Origin: Gnetum montanum
Taxonomy: Eukaryota; Streptophyta; Gnetopsida; Gnetales; Gnetaceae
Reading direction: 5' to 3'
DNA length: 64,000 bases
Assembly: GCA_015680685.1 (NCBI GenBank)
Contig: MNCI01002152.1
Location: 496,498-560,497, forward strand
Every line of letters begins with the position of its first letter. The stretch's first letter is position 1. A program made the position numbers and the translations under genes. The notes below the pieces were generated by a model that had not been told where the DNA came from, made no database searches, and saw nothing but the letters and a program-made list of their open reading frames with translations. Positions 34,060-47,300 of the stretch are shown here, piece after piece.

Positions 34060-37000
34060 GTTGAGTGAAAATGGAAATCTATCGTGATCTCTCTTCACCT
34101 CTAACTTTAGCAGGGCCACACAGCAAGCTCGCAAGACAACTGACTAGGAATCACCCGTAGTTAGCACCGTGGTGTCCTTACAAACATCCTCAGAATGGCC
34201 TGAGCATCTAGTCCAAACCCTAGATTTAGAGGTTGGGGATGTAATTGAGGACCCTCTCATCGAGACGCTTATGACCACGTCCAAGAGAGAAGTAAGAACA
34301 TTAAAACTTAGCTCCCTCCTAGATTCGAAGACGCATAAAGATGTAGCCAAGATTCTGCAAGACAACATTGAAGTCTTTGCATGGTCATATAGTGTCATGT
34401 TGGGTTTAGATCTGAGGCTAATACGACACAACATCTTCTTCGACCCACGCATGAAAGCAGTCAAGCAGAAGGCTCGTAAAGTTAAACCAGAGATCGCACT
34501 AGCCATGTAGGATAAAATCACCAAGCTATACCAAGCTGGTTCATCTATGCAGTTGATTACTCAGAATGGGTATCCAACATCATTGTAGTTTCTAAGAAGA
34601 TGGGAGGAATATGAATCTATGCAGACTTCCGGGATATGAACAAGGCAACGATCAAGCACAATTTTCCACTTCTGAGCATCAATCAACTCATTGATACTAT
34701 GGCCAATCACGCTCTGTTATCCTTTGTGGATGGTTTCTCTAGCTACATCCAAATTTGCATTAACCCTAAGCATCAGTTAACAACAACCTTCATGATCCTA
34801 TGGGGTACCTTTTATTACACTATGATGCCTTTTAGGCTCTAAAATGCTGGAGTGACTTACCAGCAAGCCATGACCTACATCTTTAGAGACTACGTCTTAA
34901 AGATGATGAACGACTACATAGATGATATAGCAGTCAAGTCCAAAGAAGCCGCTGATCACTCACGCGATCTAGGTGTAGTCCACAAGTGTTGCCAAATGCA
35001 TGATTTACCCCTCAACCCTAAAAAGTATCTTCAGGGTGAGAACCGGATGCATGTTAGGATTTGTAGTATCGGAAGCCGAAATACGGGTGGACCCTAACAA
35101 AGTTAAGGTCATCGTCAACCTAGAACCTCCTACAAATCATAAAGAATTGCATGGGTTGCAAGGTAGGGTATAGTTCATTCGAAGGTTTATAGCAAAGTTA
35201 ACTGACAAGTTACACCCCATGCAACATCTTCTAAAGAAAGGGGTTAACTTCAAATGGAAAAATCAGTGCCAACAAGCCTTCAATGATCTGAAGAAAGAGC
35301 TTTTGCACCTTCCAATGATTTACCCACCACATAGGGATAAGCCTTTCTTCATCTACCTTGCCACCTCTGACACATCTATCGTAGCACTGTTATGTTAGAA
35401 ATGAGACGATGGATCTGAGATACTAGTGTACTATCTAAGTCATGCATTAATAGCATATGAAGTGAAGTACAAAGAGGTGGAGAGGAATTGCCTTGCCCTA
35501 GTGTTTGCATTAAAAATGTTGAGGCATTACCTTTCTCGTAGTAAAATTAACATTATTTGCAAAAGCAACATACTCCGGGCTATCACAAATAATTTGTACG
35601 AAAGTAGTAGGATAGCCCGATGGAAAGCAATAACCATGGAATTCAACTTGCACTATGTGAGCCAGTCATTGACAAAGGGCCAAGCCATAGCGACGCAACT
35701 TATAGTCTCACCCATTGACGACCATGTAGCCATAGATCATGAATTCCTAGACAAGCACGTTAACACTATCAAAGTCATCCCATCACATCTTGAAGCTACT
35801 CTACACTTTGATGGTTCCTTGACCACGTGAGGAGGTAGTGTAGCTACCGTCATTACATTCCCCTATGGGGAAATGCATCCTTTTTCTTATCGTTTTACAT
35901 TCCCCTACATGAATAACGTGGTAGAGTATGAGGGGCTACCTAGAGGCCTCTCAATTGCCCAATCACTACGCATACAACACCCAGCGATTCACATTGATTC
36001 ACACCTAGTTGTGAATCAAATCACCAAGTTCTATGCCTACAAAGCTACAAACCTGCAAACCTACTGTGACCTAGCAAAAAGGCTACTTAAATAGTTTGCA
36101 ACTACGAACATGCAACACATTCCATGCAATGAGAACACCGTAGCAGACGCCTTAGCCACCCTAGCACTAAATATTCCACCACACTTGTTTGCAAGTTTTC
36201 CAACCTTGATTATAGAGTTCACTGAGCCTATCACTCAGGCGGTACACATAGCCTCTATTAATGTTGTGAATACACAAGAGTGGTATGCCAACATTAAAAC
36301 CTACCTGCAACATAATGAATCCCCAAGTGGATTGACATTTTCCTAGAGAGATGTGATCCGTAAGCATGCTTGACAATATGTGCTTATGGGAGACAACGCC
36401 CTATGCAAGCACTCCTATGACAGGATATTGCTAGCATGCATAAATGAGGGGGAAGCACAAAAGGTTGTCAATGAAATACACGAAGGACTATGTGATGGAC
36501 ACATAGCACCTAGAGCTATGGCTGCAAAAATTAGACGCCTAGGGTACTATTGGCCTCACATGGAGCGTGATTGTCTATCAAAAGTCAAAATGTGTGACAC
36601 GTGCCAAAGATATGTAAATCTCATACACGTTTCACCTATAGAGCTGCACCTGATGCAGATCACGTGGCCTTTACAATGATGGGGATTAGACCTCATAGGG
36701 CCTATCACACCTAAGTCTTCCGCAGGGCATAGCTTCATCATCATAGCCATCGAATATTTTACCAAGTGAGTGGAAGAATCTATTCCCCTAAGGAAAACTA
36801 CATCTCAATAGATTTTCCACTTCATCTTGGATAACATCGTGACAAGGTTCGGGCTTCCCATGACTATTGTGACCGACAATGGGCCACAATTCAGTAGTAC
36901 GGAAACCCGAACCTTCTGCAGCAATCTTGGCATCAGGTAGTCATTCTCCTTGCCATATTACCCATAGGAAAATGGGTAGGTGGAGGCTACAAATAAGTCC

Positions 37001-37564
37001 ATCATCAACTTGTTGAAAAGGATGCTCAACAACAGAAAGAGGTGGTCGCATGAGCAAATCCTCTATGTGTTGTGGGCTTACAGGAAAACATGTAGGACTA
37101 AAATAGGTAAGATTCCTTACAGCCTTGTTTATGGATCTGAAGCTGTGTTACCTCTTGATTTATAGGTATCATCACTCCGAATGATCCTATCCAATGTTGT
37201 AAGTGAAGCCCAGAACAACGAGTTTCAGATCATCGATCTCGACTCAATAGGGGAGAAGCATGTGCAAACACTGGGTCGCATAAAGCATTACTAGAACAAG
37301 CAATGGAAAAAACACCATGAAAATCCACATCAACAACCAATATAGAAGGGAGACCTTGTTCTCAAAGCTATCCATGATCATATGAACAAATTCTTAGCTA
37401 ATTGAGAAGGTTCATACATGGTCACAAAAGCCTTTGGGAATGGAGCCTTCACGTTGGCAGACATGGATGGCAACAAGTTTGCAAACCCAGTGAATCACTC
37501 GTACCTCAAGCTGTACTACATCTATATGCATGGAGAAGATAAGAAAATGTCCACTATGATGTAA
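34060..37564 (+). pseudogene. E1 pol: RT, RNase H, second RNase H, integrase (broken)
   Basis: This is the polymerase polyprotein of a Tat-clade element. The linker at 34169-34510 includes VFAWSYSVMLGLD. RT follows, with a worn YADFRDMNKATIKHNFPLLS segment (34618) and catalytic YIDDIAVKSK near 34915; a frameshift lies near 35025. The first RNase H (35340-35690) has FFIYLATSDTSI and YYLSHALIAYEVKYKEVERN. A second, archaeal-type RNase H (35795-36165) has LHFDGS, NNVVEYEGLPRGL, HIDSHLVVNQI and NTVADALATLAL; this duplication marks the Tat clade. Integrase has HEGLCDGH with CDTC (36478-36612), WGLDLIGPI, VTDNGPQF (about 36871-36894) and the Glu in VEATNKS (about 36979). The tail has DLVLKAIHDHMNKF and NPVNHSYLKLYYIYM. 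At least eight stops occur, several TAG for Gln. Confidence 0.9.
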
Positions 37565-37955
37565 AATTGGCAAAGGTGAGCAAACGTTCACTACGACGTT
37601 AAACTGGCACAGCTTTACCAACGTCCACTATGATTTTAAACTGGCAAAGCTCGTTTGCTACAATGTTAAACTAGCAAAACATGTCTGCAACGATGTTAAA
37701 CTGGTATAGACAGTCCGCTATGACTATAAACTAGCATAGATAGTCCGCTATGATAATAAAGTAGCACAGATGGTCTACTAGGACCTTAAACTAGCTCATC
37801 CACCATCCGCTACGATGAAAAACTAGCACAACCATCTACTGAGACCTTAAATTAGCATAGCATTAATCTGCTGGGACCTTAAACTAGCATAGCGGGCTAC
37901 TGAGACCTTAAACCAGCACACCATGATCTACTAGGACCTTAAAATTGGTTCGCAG
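37565..37955 (+). repeat. E1 post-pol array of ccgctatgac..taaactagca units
   Basis: About twelve units of 25-35 bases follow the pol stop. Each combines a (t/c)ccgctatga or ctactaggacc half with a ttaaactagca(tag) half. They drift from tatgac-type to ggacc-type along the array. E2 has the same array on the minus strand at 43890-44310. Confidence 0.8.
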
Positions 37956-39317
37956 CATGTCCCCAACATGCATCTACACCAGTACACATCAAGCAAGCAT
38001 GCACATTGCTGACATGGGGTGGGACATTGCAGTTCCAGAATGTAGTTCATGATGGGATGAAAATACAATCTAGAACATATGCAATGCTACTACTCCTAGC
38101 ATCTTTCTGATCCTCCAGAGATGTCGTATGACATCTAACTAATCCTCCAGACCTACTATCGGCACAACTTGTCTCCTTGACAATAATTCCTTGGTCAGTG
38201 GTTGCTGCTAGAGTTCCAGCAGTATTGTGGCCTAGCGACAATATTTTTACCCTCCAGCCCCTTTCCAACACCAGAGCTCAAGAGACATTTAGCTGTTGGA
38301 TAGCCAATCCCACAGCTGGACTAAGAATGCATGCCTTCGGTAGGAATTCCTGAGCATCTGCACTCACAGCAACTCCCAACTCCTTCGATGCTGGTTCCTT
38401 CATGCTGATGTTGACAAAGCCGGTACTAGCCTTCCTATTTTGGACATCACACACTGGCAAAGATGTCCAAAGCTTCAACAATGTCTACAGAGAGTAAGCA
38501 CTTTGCCTTCGTTTTGCATCATGGTTGTTTCTCCTGGTTTTCTTTCTATTATGTTTGTAGGATGCATACCAGGGGGATGCTAGCCAGAGGTGCGCTTCGC
38601 CATGGAAGCAAGAACCTTCATTGTTCTAGGGCATTCATCTTGACTAGCTTAGCTACTTTTAAGTGCACATCTTGTTCCTCCCCTTTACTTTCCTTACCTC
38701 ACTCCTTACACTCATGATCCACTCTCTCCTCTCTTTCACAAGCTTTTCCCAACACCTATCAAGCCCTTCCATTTGCCCAACCGCAAGGTCCATGACGTGC
38801 GTAACACAGCTTGCTGCATGGGAAGCATCTGTAGGTAGGTTAAGGCTCCACGTGGATGTAACACAACTCATCCTGGGAAGGAAACACCTATCCTACAACA
38901 AGGTTGTTTATAGATGTAAAAGGAAAAATAGCAAAGGTAAAAGTGTAAGAGAGCAAAAGCTCGTGCAAAAAAAAAAAAAGAGCGTGCCTAAAAAAAATGA
39001 CACATAGGTTGTTTCACACACCCTCTCTCCCTAAGCATTTTGATGAGATGTCAAAGATCAGTAAATGAAAAGATGACCATGCAAAAAACTCCCTCATGAA
39101 CACTCTGACAAGGGACCCCGCCACGTTTCATCTTTACCTTTTTCTTGAGCCTCCTCCTTTCTCACTTAACCCTTCTCTTCTTCCACTTAACCAATGCAAC
39201 ACTCTTAAAGTACAGCTAAGCGACATCTTGACAATCACCGAAGAGAAAGGTTGGCATTTTTCCTTCTGTGGTGTTTCATATTCTTTGTCAACGCCTCTCA
39301 GGTCCATCCTTTAGACA
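37956..39317 (+). other. E1 3' noncoding tail
   Basis: Nothing coding is convincing here. Short ORFs lack similarity to the E2 counterpart (42400-43890), and a poly(A) run lies at 38969-38981. Confidence 0.5.
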
Positions 39318-39335
39318 TCGACAAAGAGGGGCCAA
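39318..39335 (+). other. E1 polypurine tract
   Basis: tcgacaaagaggggccaa directly precedes the 3' LTR. E2 has tcaacaaagaggggccat in the same position on its strand, so the tract is conserved between families. Confidence 0.75.
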
Positions 39336-40790
39336 AGAAACACCCTAAAATTTCAAGGAATCCTTGCTTCATCAGGTCCTTGCAATTTAGGCAGCACTAC
39401 GGCAGTTCTTTAGAAGATGGATGCTCTAATGTTCAGATTGTCTAGTCTGGCAAGTTTTCTACTCCTGATGTTGACAGGCCCAATGGACCCTCCAGCCTGC
39501 CCACCGGAGTAGTTCATCCAGTTGACAGTCTACTCAGATGTGATGCATGAAGTTGTCAGCAGTGCTTAGAATGCACAAAGTAGTTGAGCAAGTTTTCTAA
39601 GTTAAGAAGTTTGCTACGCTACGCTACGCTATGTAGCATAGCAGGCTTTAGAAAACTGTCGTAGAACGAAGTGCTACGTCATGCTATGCTATGCAGCATA
39701 GCACAGTGTAGCAAAAGCCAAAGTTAGTTCACTCACCCAACTCCAAGTCCTTTGGCAATGACTCCTTCCATCAGAAAGTGGCAAGTTTAACGAAGAGCAG
39801 GCCATGTTGGCTACTACGCTATGCTACGCTACATAGCGTAGCACAGCATAGCAACTTTGTGGGAGCGACAAAAGGCATCTCAAAGTGCAAGATCAACACG
39901 TTCGCAATCTTTACATTGAAAAGAACAAAGGTTGCAGATTTTTGGCATTTCTGTGATTAAGGCCAGTTGCTATGCTATGCTATGCTACGTAGTGTAGCAC
40001 AACATAGCAAGTAGTTACACTACATCAATGCACCGCAGTTGTTTGTACCATTGGCACATATCTCCAAGTTCTAATAGTGTAATTACAACATGGCAGGCTC
40101 GTCAATCAGCCCTGCATGTCCATGCAGCATAGACATGTCAACATAAGATCAGGACACGTGGCGTCTAAACTACATCTTCCACGTGCTCTTTGTCCTATAA
40201 ATACCCTAATGAGCAATGCTTAAAGGGTTGGCAATTTTGAGCACCTTTGTGCATAATCGAAAAAATTGGGTAGTTAAGAAATTCTGTTAGAAGCTATCAA
40301 AACAAACCCCCTTGTTTTCAGTTAGCTTCTGGTTAAAAAGTTGGATTTGTGACATCTGGGGATTTTTGGCTTTGGAGTCCACGTTCAAGCACATTATTGG
40401 CTTTCTTTGAACATCCTAGTTACTTTTGGGATCTCTGTGCTTCCTAGTGTTGTAAAAAAAATTGTATCCACTTGGTAAAGTAAAGTCATAAATTTGAAAT
40501 GGTGCATTCCCTAACTTCTACTTTGTTTTTCTCTTTATCACTACATTTTACATTGTTATCGCCTTCCCACATTCAACAAATATCATTTCATGTTATAAGC
40601 ACTACTTTCACATTAAACATTTCAAAAAGTTTATAGCAACATTGATTAAGTCCCTATCTGATCGACCAGACCATTCAGGATGCCCCGTTTCCATTTTATC
40701 CAGCACAGCCCTCACGCGGATCCGAGGTTAAGACTATCATGACCAACGACCTCTCGTATTTTCCAACCGTTGATGTTTTTGGTCGCTATA
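39336..40790 (+). repeat. 3' LTR of E1
   Basis: It matches 22811-24513 from end to end, with its first base T changed to A. The TATA box is at 40196-40203. Palindromic blocks lie at 39612-39640, 39680-39710, 39815-39860 and 39967-40010. It lacks about 265 bases between two copies of a tagcaca.c.tagca word found in the 5' LTR at 23450 and 23717, as if deleted by recombination between them. Confidence 0.9.
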
Positions 40791-40795
40791 GAAGG
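40791..40795. repeat. Right target-site duplication of E1 (gaagg)
   Basis: It is identical to 22806-22810 and directly follows the LTR end ggtcgctata. Confidence 0.9.
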
Positions 40796-42380
40796 CCTAT
40801 TGGAAAATGGAGGTAGGGTACCTAGAATGATCTTGTCAATCAAACTAGCACTTACAGGTGTTACAACAAAATGAATGATAAGGGTTTACATGGTGTTTGC
40901 AACATCTACGGTGCCTACGACGATGAGTGTAGTTAGGGTTTGTAGTGCAAAACGAGGGTTCAAATATGTGAATATGTGAAAAATACCAAAAACAATGCAA
41001 GTAGAATGCTAATATACAAGAGAAAATGCTAGAAAATGTGCAAGATGTAAGTGAGAGAGAAAGCAACACAACCCCAAACAAGGGGAGCATAGTTAACTAC
41101 AAGTAAAAGGTGAGGAGGTACACAATGTATAGATAGGCATAGTAGGTAATGTAGTCATAGTCTCAAGGTCTCTAGGCTACAAAAACCAACATCCACCATG
41201 AAGTCTGAGTTGACCAAGTTGGCCATCATGGTGTCCTATAGGTTGCAGTGGTCTGCAATATGTTAGACACTGTACAATGGTGTTGCGGTATCTCAAAGTT
41301 TACCAAAATGCCAAGTGCTCTAAGATGTCAAATGCCAAAATGGCAATTGAATGCAAGAATTTCCAACCAAATTCTTCAAATGAAAACCCCTAAAACATGA
41401 AAAAATATGGCATTTATAGGGCTAGGGAGAGCACAAATTGTGGATTAGGTGCCACATGACAGAGGGGTAGTTGGGACTATGCTAGCCCCAACTACACTCC
41501 CACTGAAGCAAATGGTGTTCTACTAGTGTGCTTCAATGGACCTTGTGAGACTGCCAAGCTATGACTATGTTGCTAAGACTATAAATGTGAGTGTCAAACA
41601 AACTACCAAGTACCTGAAAATATGAAAAATAGTGTAGTTTTGGAGACTATGCTCCGGGACTATGTTGTCCACTCTCTCAAGTGGTATTAAGAATAGGTAC
41701 AATTTAGGGGTAAATGGGGGATGCAAATAGAATGAAAATTGTTGATCTTGCTTGTTGAAGGAATGTTGAGCTAAGATGCTAGTTGATGCTATGTTCTAGA
41801 GGCTTCTGGAGGCTATTTTACATGACTACATTGACTACACTCTAGAGCATAGTTCAAGAGTTAGGAAAATTTTGCAAAACTTAAGTTTTAGTGCTGACTA
41901 CATTGACTACACTCTAGAGCATAGTCCTAGTAGTGAGAGTGTAGTCTTGGCAGTTAGAAAAATTTTACAAAATTGGTGTCTTCATGTAGATTACACTAAC
42001 TATTCTCTAGAGTGTAGTCACCGTAGTTAGAAAATTTGCAAAACTATTTCTTCCATCTTGAGCTAGATAGATAGCTTCTGTCTTGACACTTAGGCAAATT
42101 TGCAAAGTAGTTATTAGTCTATATACTATGTTGACTACACTCTAGAGCATATTCCTAGTAGGAAGAGTGTAGTCCAACACTTAGAAAAATCTATAGTTGC
42201 TTTCAACACTTAAAGAAATCTTGCAAAACTTAACTGCTTATGTCAACTACACTGACTATGCTCTAGAGAGTAGTTTCAACAATGGACACGTAGTCCCAAG
42301 ACTTAGAAAAATTTGAAAAGTTTTGAACCTTAGACAAATTTTTAGTTAAAACTTGGAAGCCCAAATTTGATGGTTTTTCA
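40796..42380 (-). repeat. E2 3' LTR, main piece
   Basis: It matches 58766-60360 along its length. On the minus strand the LTR begins TGAAAAACCATC at 42380. A TATA-like atttatagg (41411-41419, minus sense cctataaat) matches the site in the other LTR. The U3 part at 41790-42300 carries a tandem array with ctctagag-centred inverted repeats. Confidence 0.85.
41790..42305. repeat. U3 array with ctctagag palindromes (E2 3' LTR)
   Basis: About six units of 75-100 bases follow one another. Each has gactacactctagagcatag(t) followed by agttagaaaaattttgcaaa. The ctctagag centre with flanking actac/gtagt or actatg/catagt arms can fold as a hairpin. The same array occurs at 59785-60300. Confidence 0.8.
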
Positions 42381-42400
42381 ATGGCCCCTCTTTGTTGATG
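42381..42400 (-). other. E2 polypurine tract
   Basis: On the minus strand catcaacaaagaggggccat precedes the LTR start TGAAAAACC, matching the tract of E1. Confidence 0.7.
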
Positions 42401-43889
42401 TCTAGAGGAGTGGCCCTAGAGACATCAACAAAGAATGCAAAACACTGCAACAAGCCTGACATCAACATTGCTCATTAGTACTTGACTAGATGTCTCTTTT
42501 CCATGCTCAAAAGTACTAAGGGTAATAGTATGTTATAGGCAAAGGATGTAGGGAATGTGCTAGGGGATAACAAGTGAGTGAAATGCAAATAGTGTGATAC
42601 TACAAGATGCAATACCAAGGTGGCTTGTTGCCAAAATAGTAAGCTCTTATCGTAATGCTTATGAGAAGGTCAACATCCATGGCATCAGAGTGGCTTTCCC
42701 CTGAAGTTATGACCTCTTGTTGGAGTACTTGTAAGAAGGTCGATGTAGATTCAGGGTTGGACTAGTTGTGAAATAGTAGATTTGCTAATTTTTCTTGGGG
42801 AAATATTTTTCCCCATGATTTTACTCTAATTTTTTAAAAGTTTTTTTCTTTTTTTATTTACGAGGTGAACCTACTTTGGGTTCTACACATTGCGAGATGC
42901 TAACTATAGGTCACCTTGCATCAGGTGGGCTACATGCCACCTAACAGGCCTTGCTTCTATACAACCATGTCATGTCTATGGGATAGTGTCTCCTCCTTGA
43001 GATGAGTTGCATTACATTTTCTTAGGCTTTGACTAGCCCATTAAGGCTTCCCATGGAATAAGTTGCATTACGTCTATAGTGGGTTCTATGGTTGACAAAA
43101 AGAAGGTATCATGTGCATCAGAGAGGTTGCAACCTCAGTGATGCAAGGAAAGGTAAGGGAATGTAAAGTGCAATGGGTAATAGGGATGTGCACTCTTGAG
43201 TGGCTTAGCTACTCTGACCATGCACATCAAGGTAATGTGATGACTTACTGCTATGATGAGGTGTGTCTCTACATGACCACCTCCAAGGCTTCATCCTACA
43301 AGCACAACTTAGAGAAAATAAGAAAGTAACCACACAACATGAGATGAGAGTAAAATATTGGATGTGAGGATGCTGAAAGTGCTACGAGTGCTAGAATAAT
43401 TGAAAGAGCTTGAAGAGCCATTACAAGAAAGCTAGTGTAGGTGCTAGAGCAAGAAGGCTATAAAATCTTTAGTAGCCACATCGATGGCAAGTGCCTGAGC
43501 AATGGCAAGAGACCCAAAGTGTCGATGAGATAATGGGGGCCATAATGCTACCACTACTCCAAAGGATTGTGCTAATGATGAGAGCTCCAAGTAACAATGA
43601 AATCCCAAGGATAGTAATGCTACAGGTGTGGCCTAGAGCTAGTAGCACTGGCAACCATGGTAAGAGCTCTAGAAGATCAGCAAAATGGTCAAGGGAAACT
43701 CTAGAAGATTAACAAAATGCTAAAGGATAGTGACATTGTAGATATTTCATAGGCTACTCCTAATGATAGGAAATCCATTTTGGAATTGTAGTATCTCCAT
43801 CCCACCCATGAGATGTTGGTGAATGGCACAAAGTTGGAAGTGTTATCACTTGCTTATCTATAAAACTATGTGTGTTGAACTGTGAAGCC
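42401..43889 (-). other. E2 3' noncoding tail
   Basis: No convincing gene is seen. Short ORFs at 43111-43329 and 43469-43712 have no counterpart in E1 and no recognisable motif. The stretch lies between pol and the 3' LTR, like 37956-39317 in E1. Confidence 0.5.
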
Positions 43890-44315
43890 AATTTAAGGTC
43901 TTGGTCGATCATGATGTGCTAGTCTATAGTCCTATCAGATTGTCATATGTCAATTTAACATCATAGCAAATGATGGATGTTGTGCCATTTAACATCATGA
44001 CCAAAGGATAGGCTATGCCAGTTTAGTTTCATAGCATATAGTTTGTGCTAGTTTATAGTCATAGTAGACTTTCTGTGCTAGTTTATAGTCATAGCAAACT
44101 AGAGGTTTGGTTGCTAGTTTAACATTTTAGTGGATGAATGCTATGCTAGTTTATAGTCATAGTGGATAATCTATGCTAATTTATAGTTGTAGCAAACTTT
44201 GGGTGTGGATTCTAGTTTATAGTTGTAGCAGCCATGCTATGCCAATTTATAGTCATAGTAAAACTTGTTGTGCTAGTTTATAGTCATAGCATACTATTAC
44301 TTGCCTTGCCTCATT
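43890..44315 (-). repeat. E2 post-pol array (minus-strand copy of the E1 array)
   Basis: About ten units read gctagtttatagtcatag(c/t) on the plus strand, i.e. ctatgactataaactagc on the element's own strand. This is the unit found after pol in E1, and it again sits right after the pol end. Confidence 0.8.
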
Positions 44316-44334
44316 TGATATGTGATGTTGCATA

Positions 44335-47300
44335 CTAGTTGTAGTATGGATTCAGATACGAGAGGTTCACCAGATTGCCAATTCATTAGTGTTGTGGTCA
44401 ACAAGCTTGAATGCCTCATTGTCATAAGCCTTGAATAATAAGAAAGGCCTTTCCCAGTTGGCTAAGAATTTGTCCACAAGTTCATGGATGATGTTGAGAA
44501 CTAAGTTCCCTCTCGTGATTGGGCATTGATGTTGATTGTGATGGTGCTTCTACAATTGCATTTTTTGGTACCACTCAATTTGATCAAGAATCAGCATGCA
44601 CTCCTCCTCTATCGATTCGAGGTCCATGGTCTCAACTTGTCATTTTGAGCTTCATTGATGAAGCTTGACAAGATTACATGGAGCAATGGGACCTAAAATT
44701 CAAGAGGTAGAATGGATTCAAACCCATAAACCAAATTGTATGACATCTTATCTATTGTAGTTCTTCATGTCATGTGATAGGCCCAAAGTGCATAGGTTAG
44801 TTGCTTATGATATCATTACTTGCTATTGCTAAGCATCTCCTCCAAAATGTTGATGATTACCTAGTTTTGGCTTTTGCTTAGTCATTCACCTATGAGTAGT
44901 AGGACAACAAAAATAAATTTTTAATTTCAAAGTGCTTGCAATTTTTTTTGGTCCCAAAACTACTAAACTGTGGCCTATTATTTGTGACTATGATCATGGG
45001 TAAACTAAAACAAGTCATAGTGTTGTCAAGTATGAATTTGCAAACCTGTTGTGATGTAGTCTTCCTAAGGGGGATAGCCTCAACCCACTTCATAAAATAC
45101 TTAGTTGTAGTTATGATGAATCTATGCCCTATGGAGGACATAGGTGTTATTAACCCTATGATGTCCAATACCTAGCATTGGAATGACCACGTGATCTACA
45201 TTTTTTGTAGTTCAGTAGGTGGCATGTGCATTAAGTTACCATGCCATTAACACATGTTGCATGTCTTGACCTTAGAGATGAAATCATACTCCATGTAAGG
45301 CCAATAGTAGCCTTTGCATCTTATTTTTGCCACAAGTTCCCTAGGTGCTATGTGGCCTTCCTAGAGTCCCTCATGGACTTGCTCAACAATCATCTATGCT
45401 TTGTTGTCGCTAATGCAGGTCAATAGTATGCCATCATAGGATCTGTGGAACAAAGTGCTATTACCTACAATTATGTACTACCATGATCATTTTCACACTA
45501 CATCCTTTTTAGCAATGGTTAAGTGCTACAAAGGTTCACCCTATAGAAGGTATGACTTGATGTTGTTGTACCACTCTACTATGTGGGTTGTGCTTATTGT
45601 GGCTATAGATGAAATATCGATTATTTGTGTGATAGGAATAGTGCAATCTACCACCATAGTTGGCAATGTGTGAAATAGTTCAAGTGCAATGCTTAAGGCT
45701 AACATCACTAAGGCATTGGCAATGATGTTTTCATTGCAAGGGATGTGCTAAACATTAGTAGTTGCAAATTGTTTAAGCAAGTGCTTTGATAGGTCACATT
45801 AAGGTTGTAAGTGTTGGGCTCTATAAGCATAAACCATAGTAACCCGGTTAACAACTAGTTGTGAATCGCCTCAGACTACTAGGTTTTGTATTCCTAGGTC
45901 ATGAGCTGCTAAGATGCCATGGAGGAGACCCTCATACTTTGCCACATTGTTGGTGCATGGAAATGCAAAACAATACACAAAGGATTGAATCTCCCTAGAG
46001 GGGAATATGTTTATGACAGCAATGCTACCCCCTTGAGAGGTTGAAGCATTATTGAAATATAAGAGTACCTCAAGTTTGTCAGGCACTTGACTTATGCTAG
46101 TGACATGCTCATCTAGAAATTTTGGATCTATTATTGTTTGATCATTGATTGGGGAAGTCATAAGTTGAATGGCTATTTCTTGGCCTGTGGTTGATGCTTA
46201 TGTAATGTAATGCAAGTCAAATTCCATAGTTATTTCTTTCCAATGTGCAATGCAACTGCTTTCATAAATATTCATTGTAATAGCTTAGATTACACTACTT
46301 TTGCAAATGATGTTGACTTGGCTATGAAAAACATAATGCCTCCTCTTCTTAAGTGCAAAGACCAAGGAAAGGTAGTTCTTTTCCACATCATTATACTTTA
46401 CTTCATAGAAAGCCAATGCATGGCTAAGGTAGTATACCAGGACCTCTGTATCATCATCTTGCTTTTGGAAAAGTACAGAAGAAATGGACATGTCAGAGGT
46501 AGCAAGTTAGATGTAGAATGGTTTATCTCCTTATGGAGGATAGGCCGTTGGAAGTTGAGCCAGATCCTATTTAAGGTTGTCAAATGCCTCTTAGCATTGA
46601 GTCATCCACTCAAAGTGGACTCCTTTCTTAAGCAAATGTTGCATGGGTTTCAACTAATTGGTTAGCCATGCAATAAATCTATGTATGAATTACAATCTAC
46701 CTTGTAATCCTTGTAGCTCCTTAAAGTTGGCTAGTGGTTCTAAGTTGATAATGGCATTAACTTTAGTAGGGTCTATGCATATTCCCACTTTAGATACTAC
46801 AAAACCTAGCATGTGACTCATCTTGATGCCAAAGACACATTTCTTAGGATTAAACCTAAGTTCATGCTTTAGGAAACATTTGAGCACAAGGTCTAAGTCA
46901 TCTACGTGGTTGTCTGATGCTTTGGACTTAACCACTATATTCTCAATGTAATCATTGAGTAGACATAATAGGTAATTTCTAAAAATGTATGTCATGGCTT
47001 GTTGATAAGTTTCTCCTATTTTCTTAAGTCCAAAGGGTATCATTGTCTAACACAATGTATTCCAAGGGTTCACGAAGGTAGTACTGAGTTGGTGCTCTAG
47101 GTTAATCCAAATATTCTTGTATCTAAATAATCCATCTATAAAGTACAACAAGGCATGCCTAGCCATAGTATCGACCAATTGATCAATACTAGGCAACAAG
47201 AAATTGTCTTTAATGGTTGCCTTGTTTAGGTCCTGGAAGTCTATGTAAATGTGTATCCTTCCATTTTTCTTTTGTATGATCATGATGTTGGAGACCTAGT

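Larger units (their letters stand above)
22811..40790 (+). mobile_element. Full-length Tat-type LTR retrotransposon E1 (17.98 kb)
   Basis: This is the youngest element of the nest. Order: 5' LTR 22811-24513, primer site 24520, leader with a 165-bp tandem duplication, gag-protease 24924-28728, antisense spliced gene 33249-29115, RT-RNase H-second RNase H-integrase 34060-37564, boundary repeats, 3' tail, polypurine tract and 3' LTR 39336-40790, with gaagg duplications outside. The first 118 aligned LTR bases differ at about 9 positions by hand count (about 8%), so it is not recent. Stops and frameshifts in gag and pol make it non-autonomous now. Confidence 0.9.

Noticed and set aside
37565-37955. 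Regular array that might be taken for CRISPR
   Set aside because: Units vary along the array, spacers are not unique sequences of fixed length, the DNA is eukaryotic, and no cas gene is present.
38463-39007. Overlapping open frames in the E1 tail (84 and 114 residues)
   Set aside because: They have no counterpart in the E2 tail, no motif, and the second ends in a poly(A)-derived Lys run.
43469-43712. Open frames on both strands in the E2 tail
   Set aside because: They are short, not shared with E1, and lie in a region with no other coding sign.
46210-46665. 151-residue plus-strand frame
   Set aside because: It is antisense to the E2 RNase H region, which has recognisable motifs on the minus strand.
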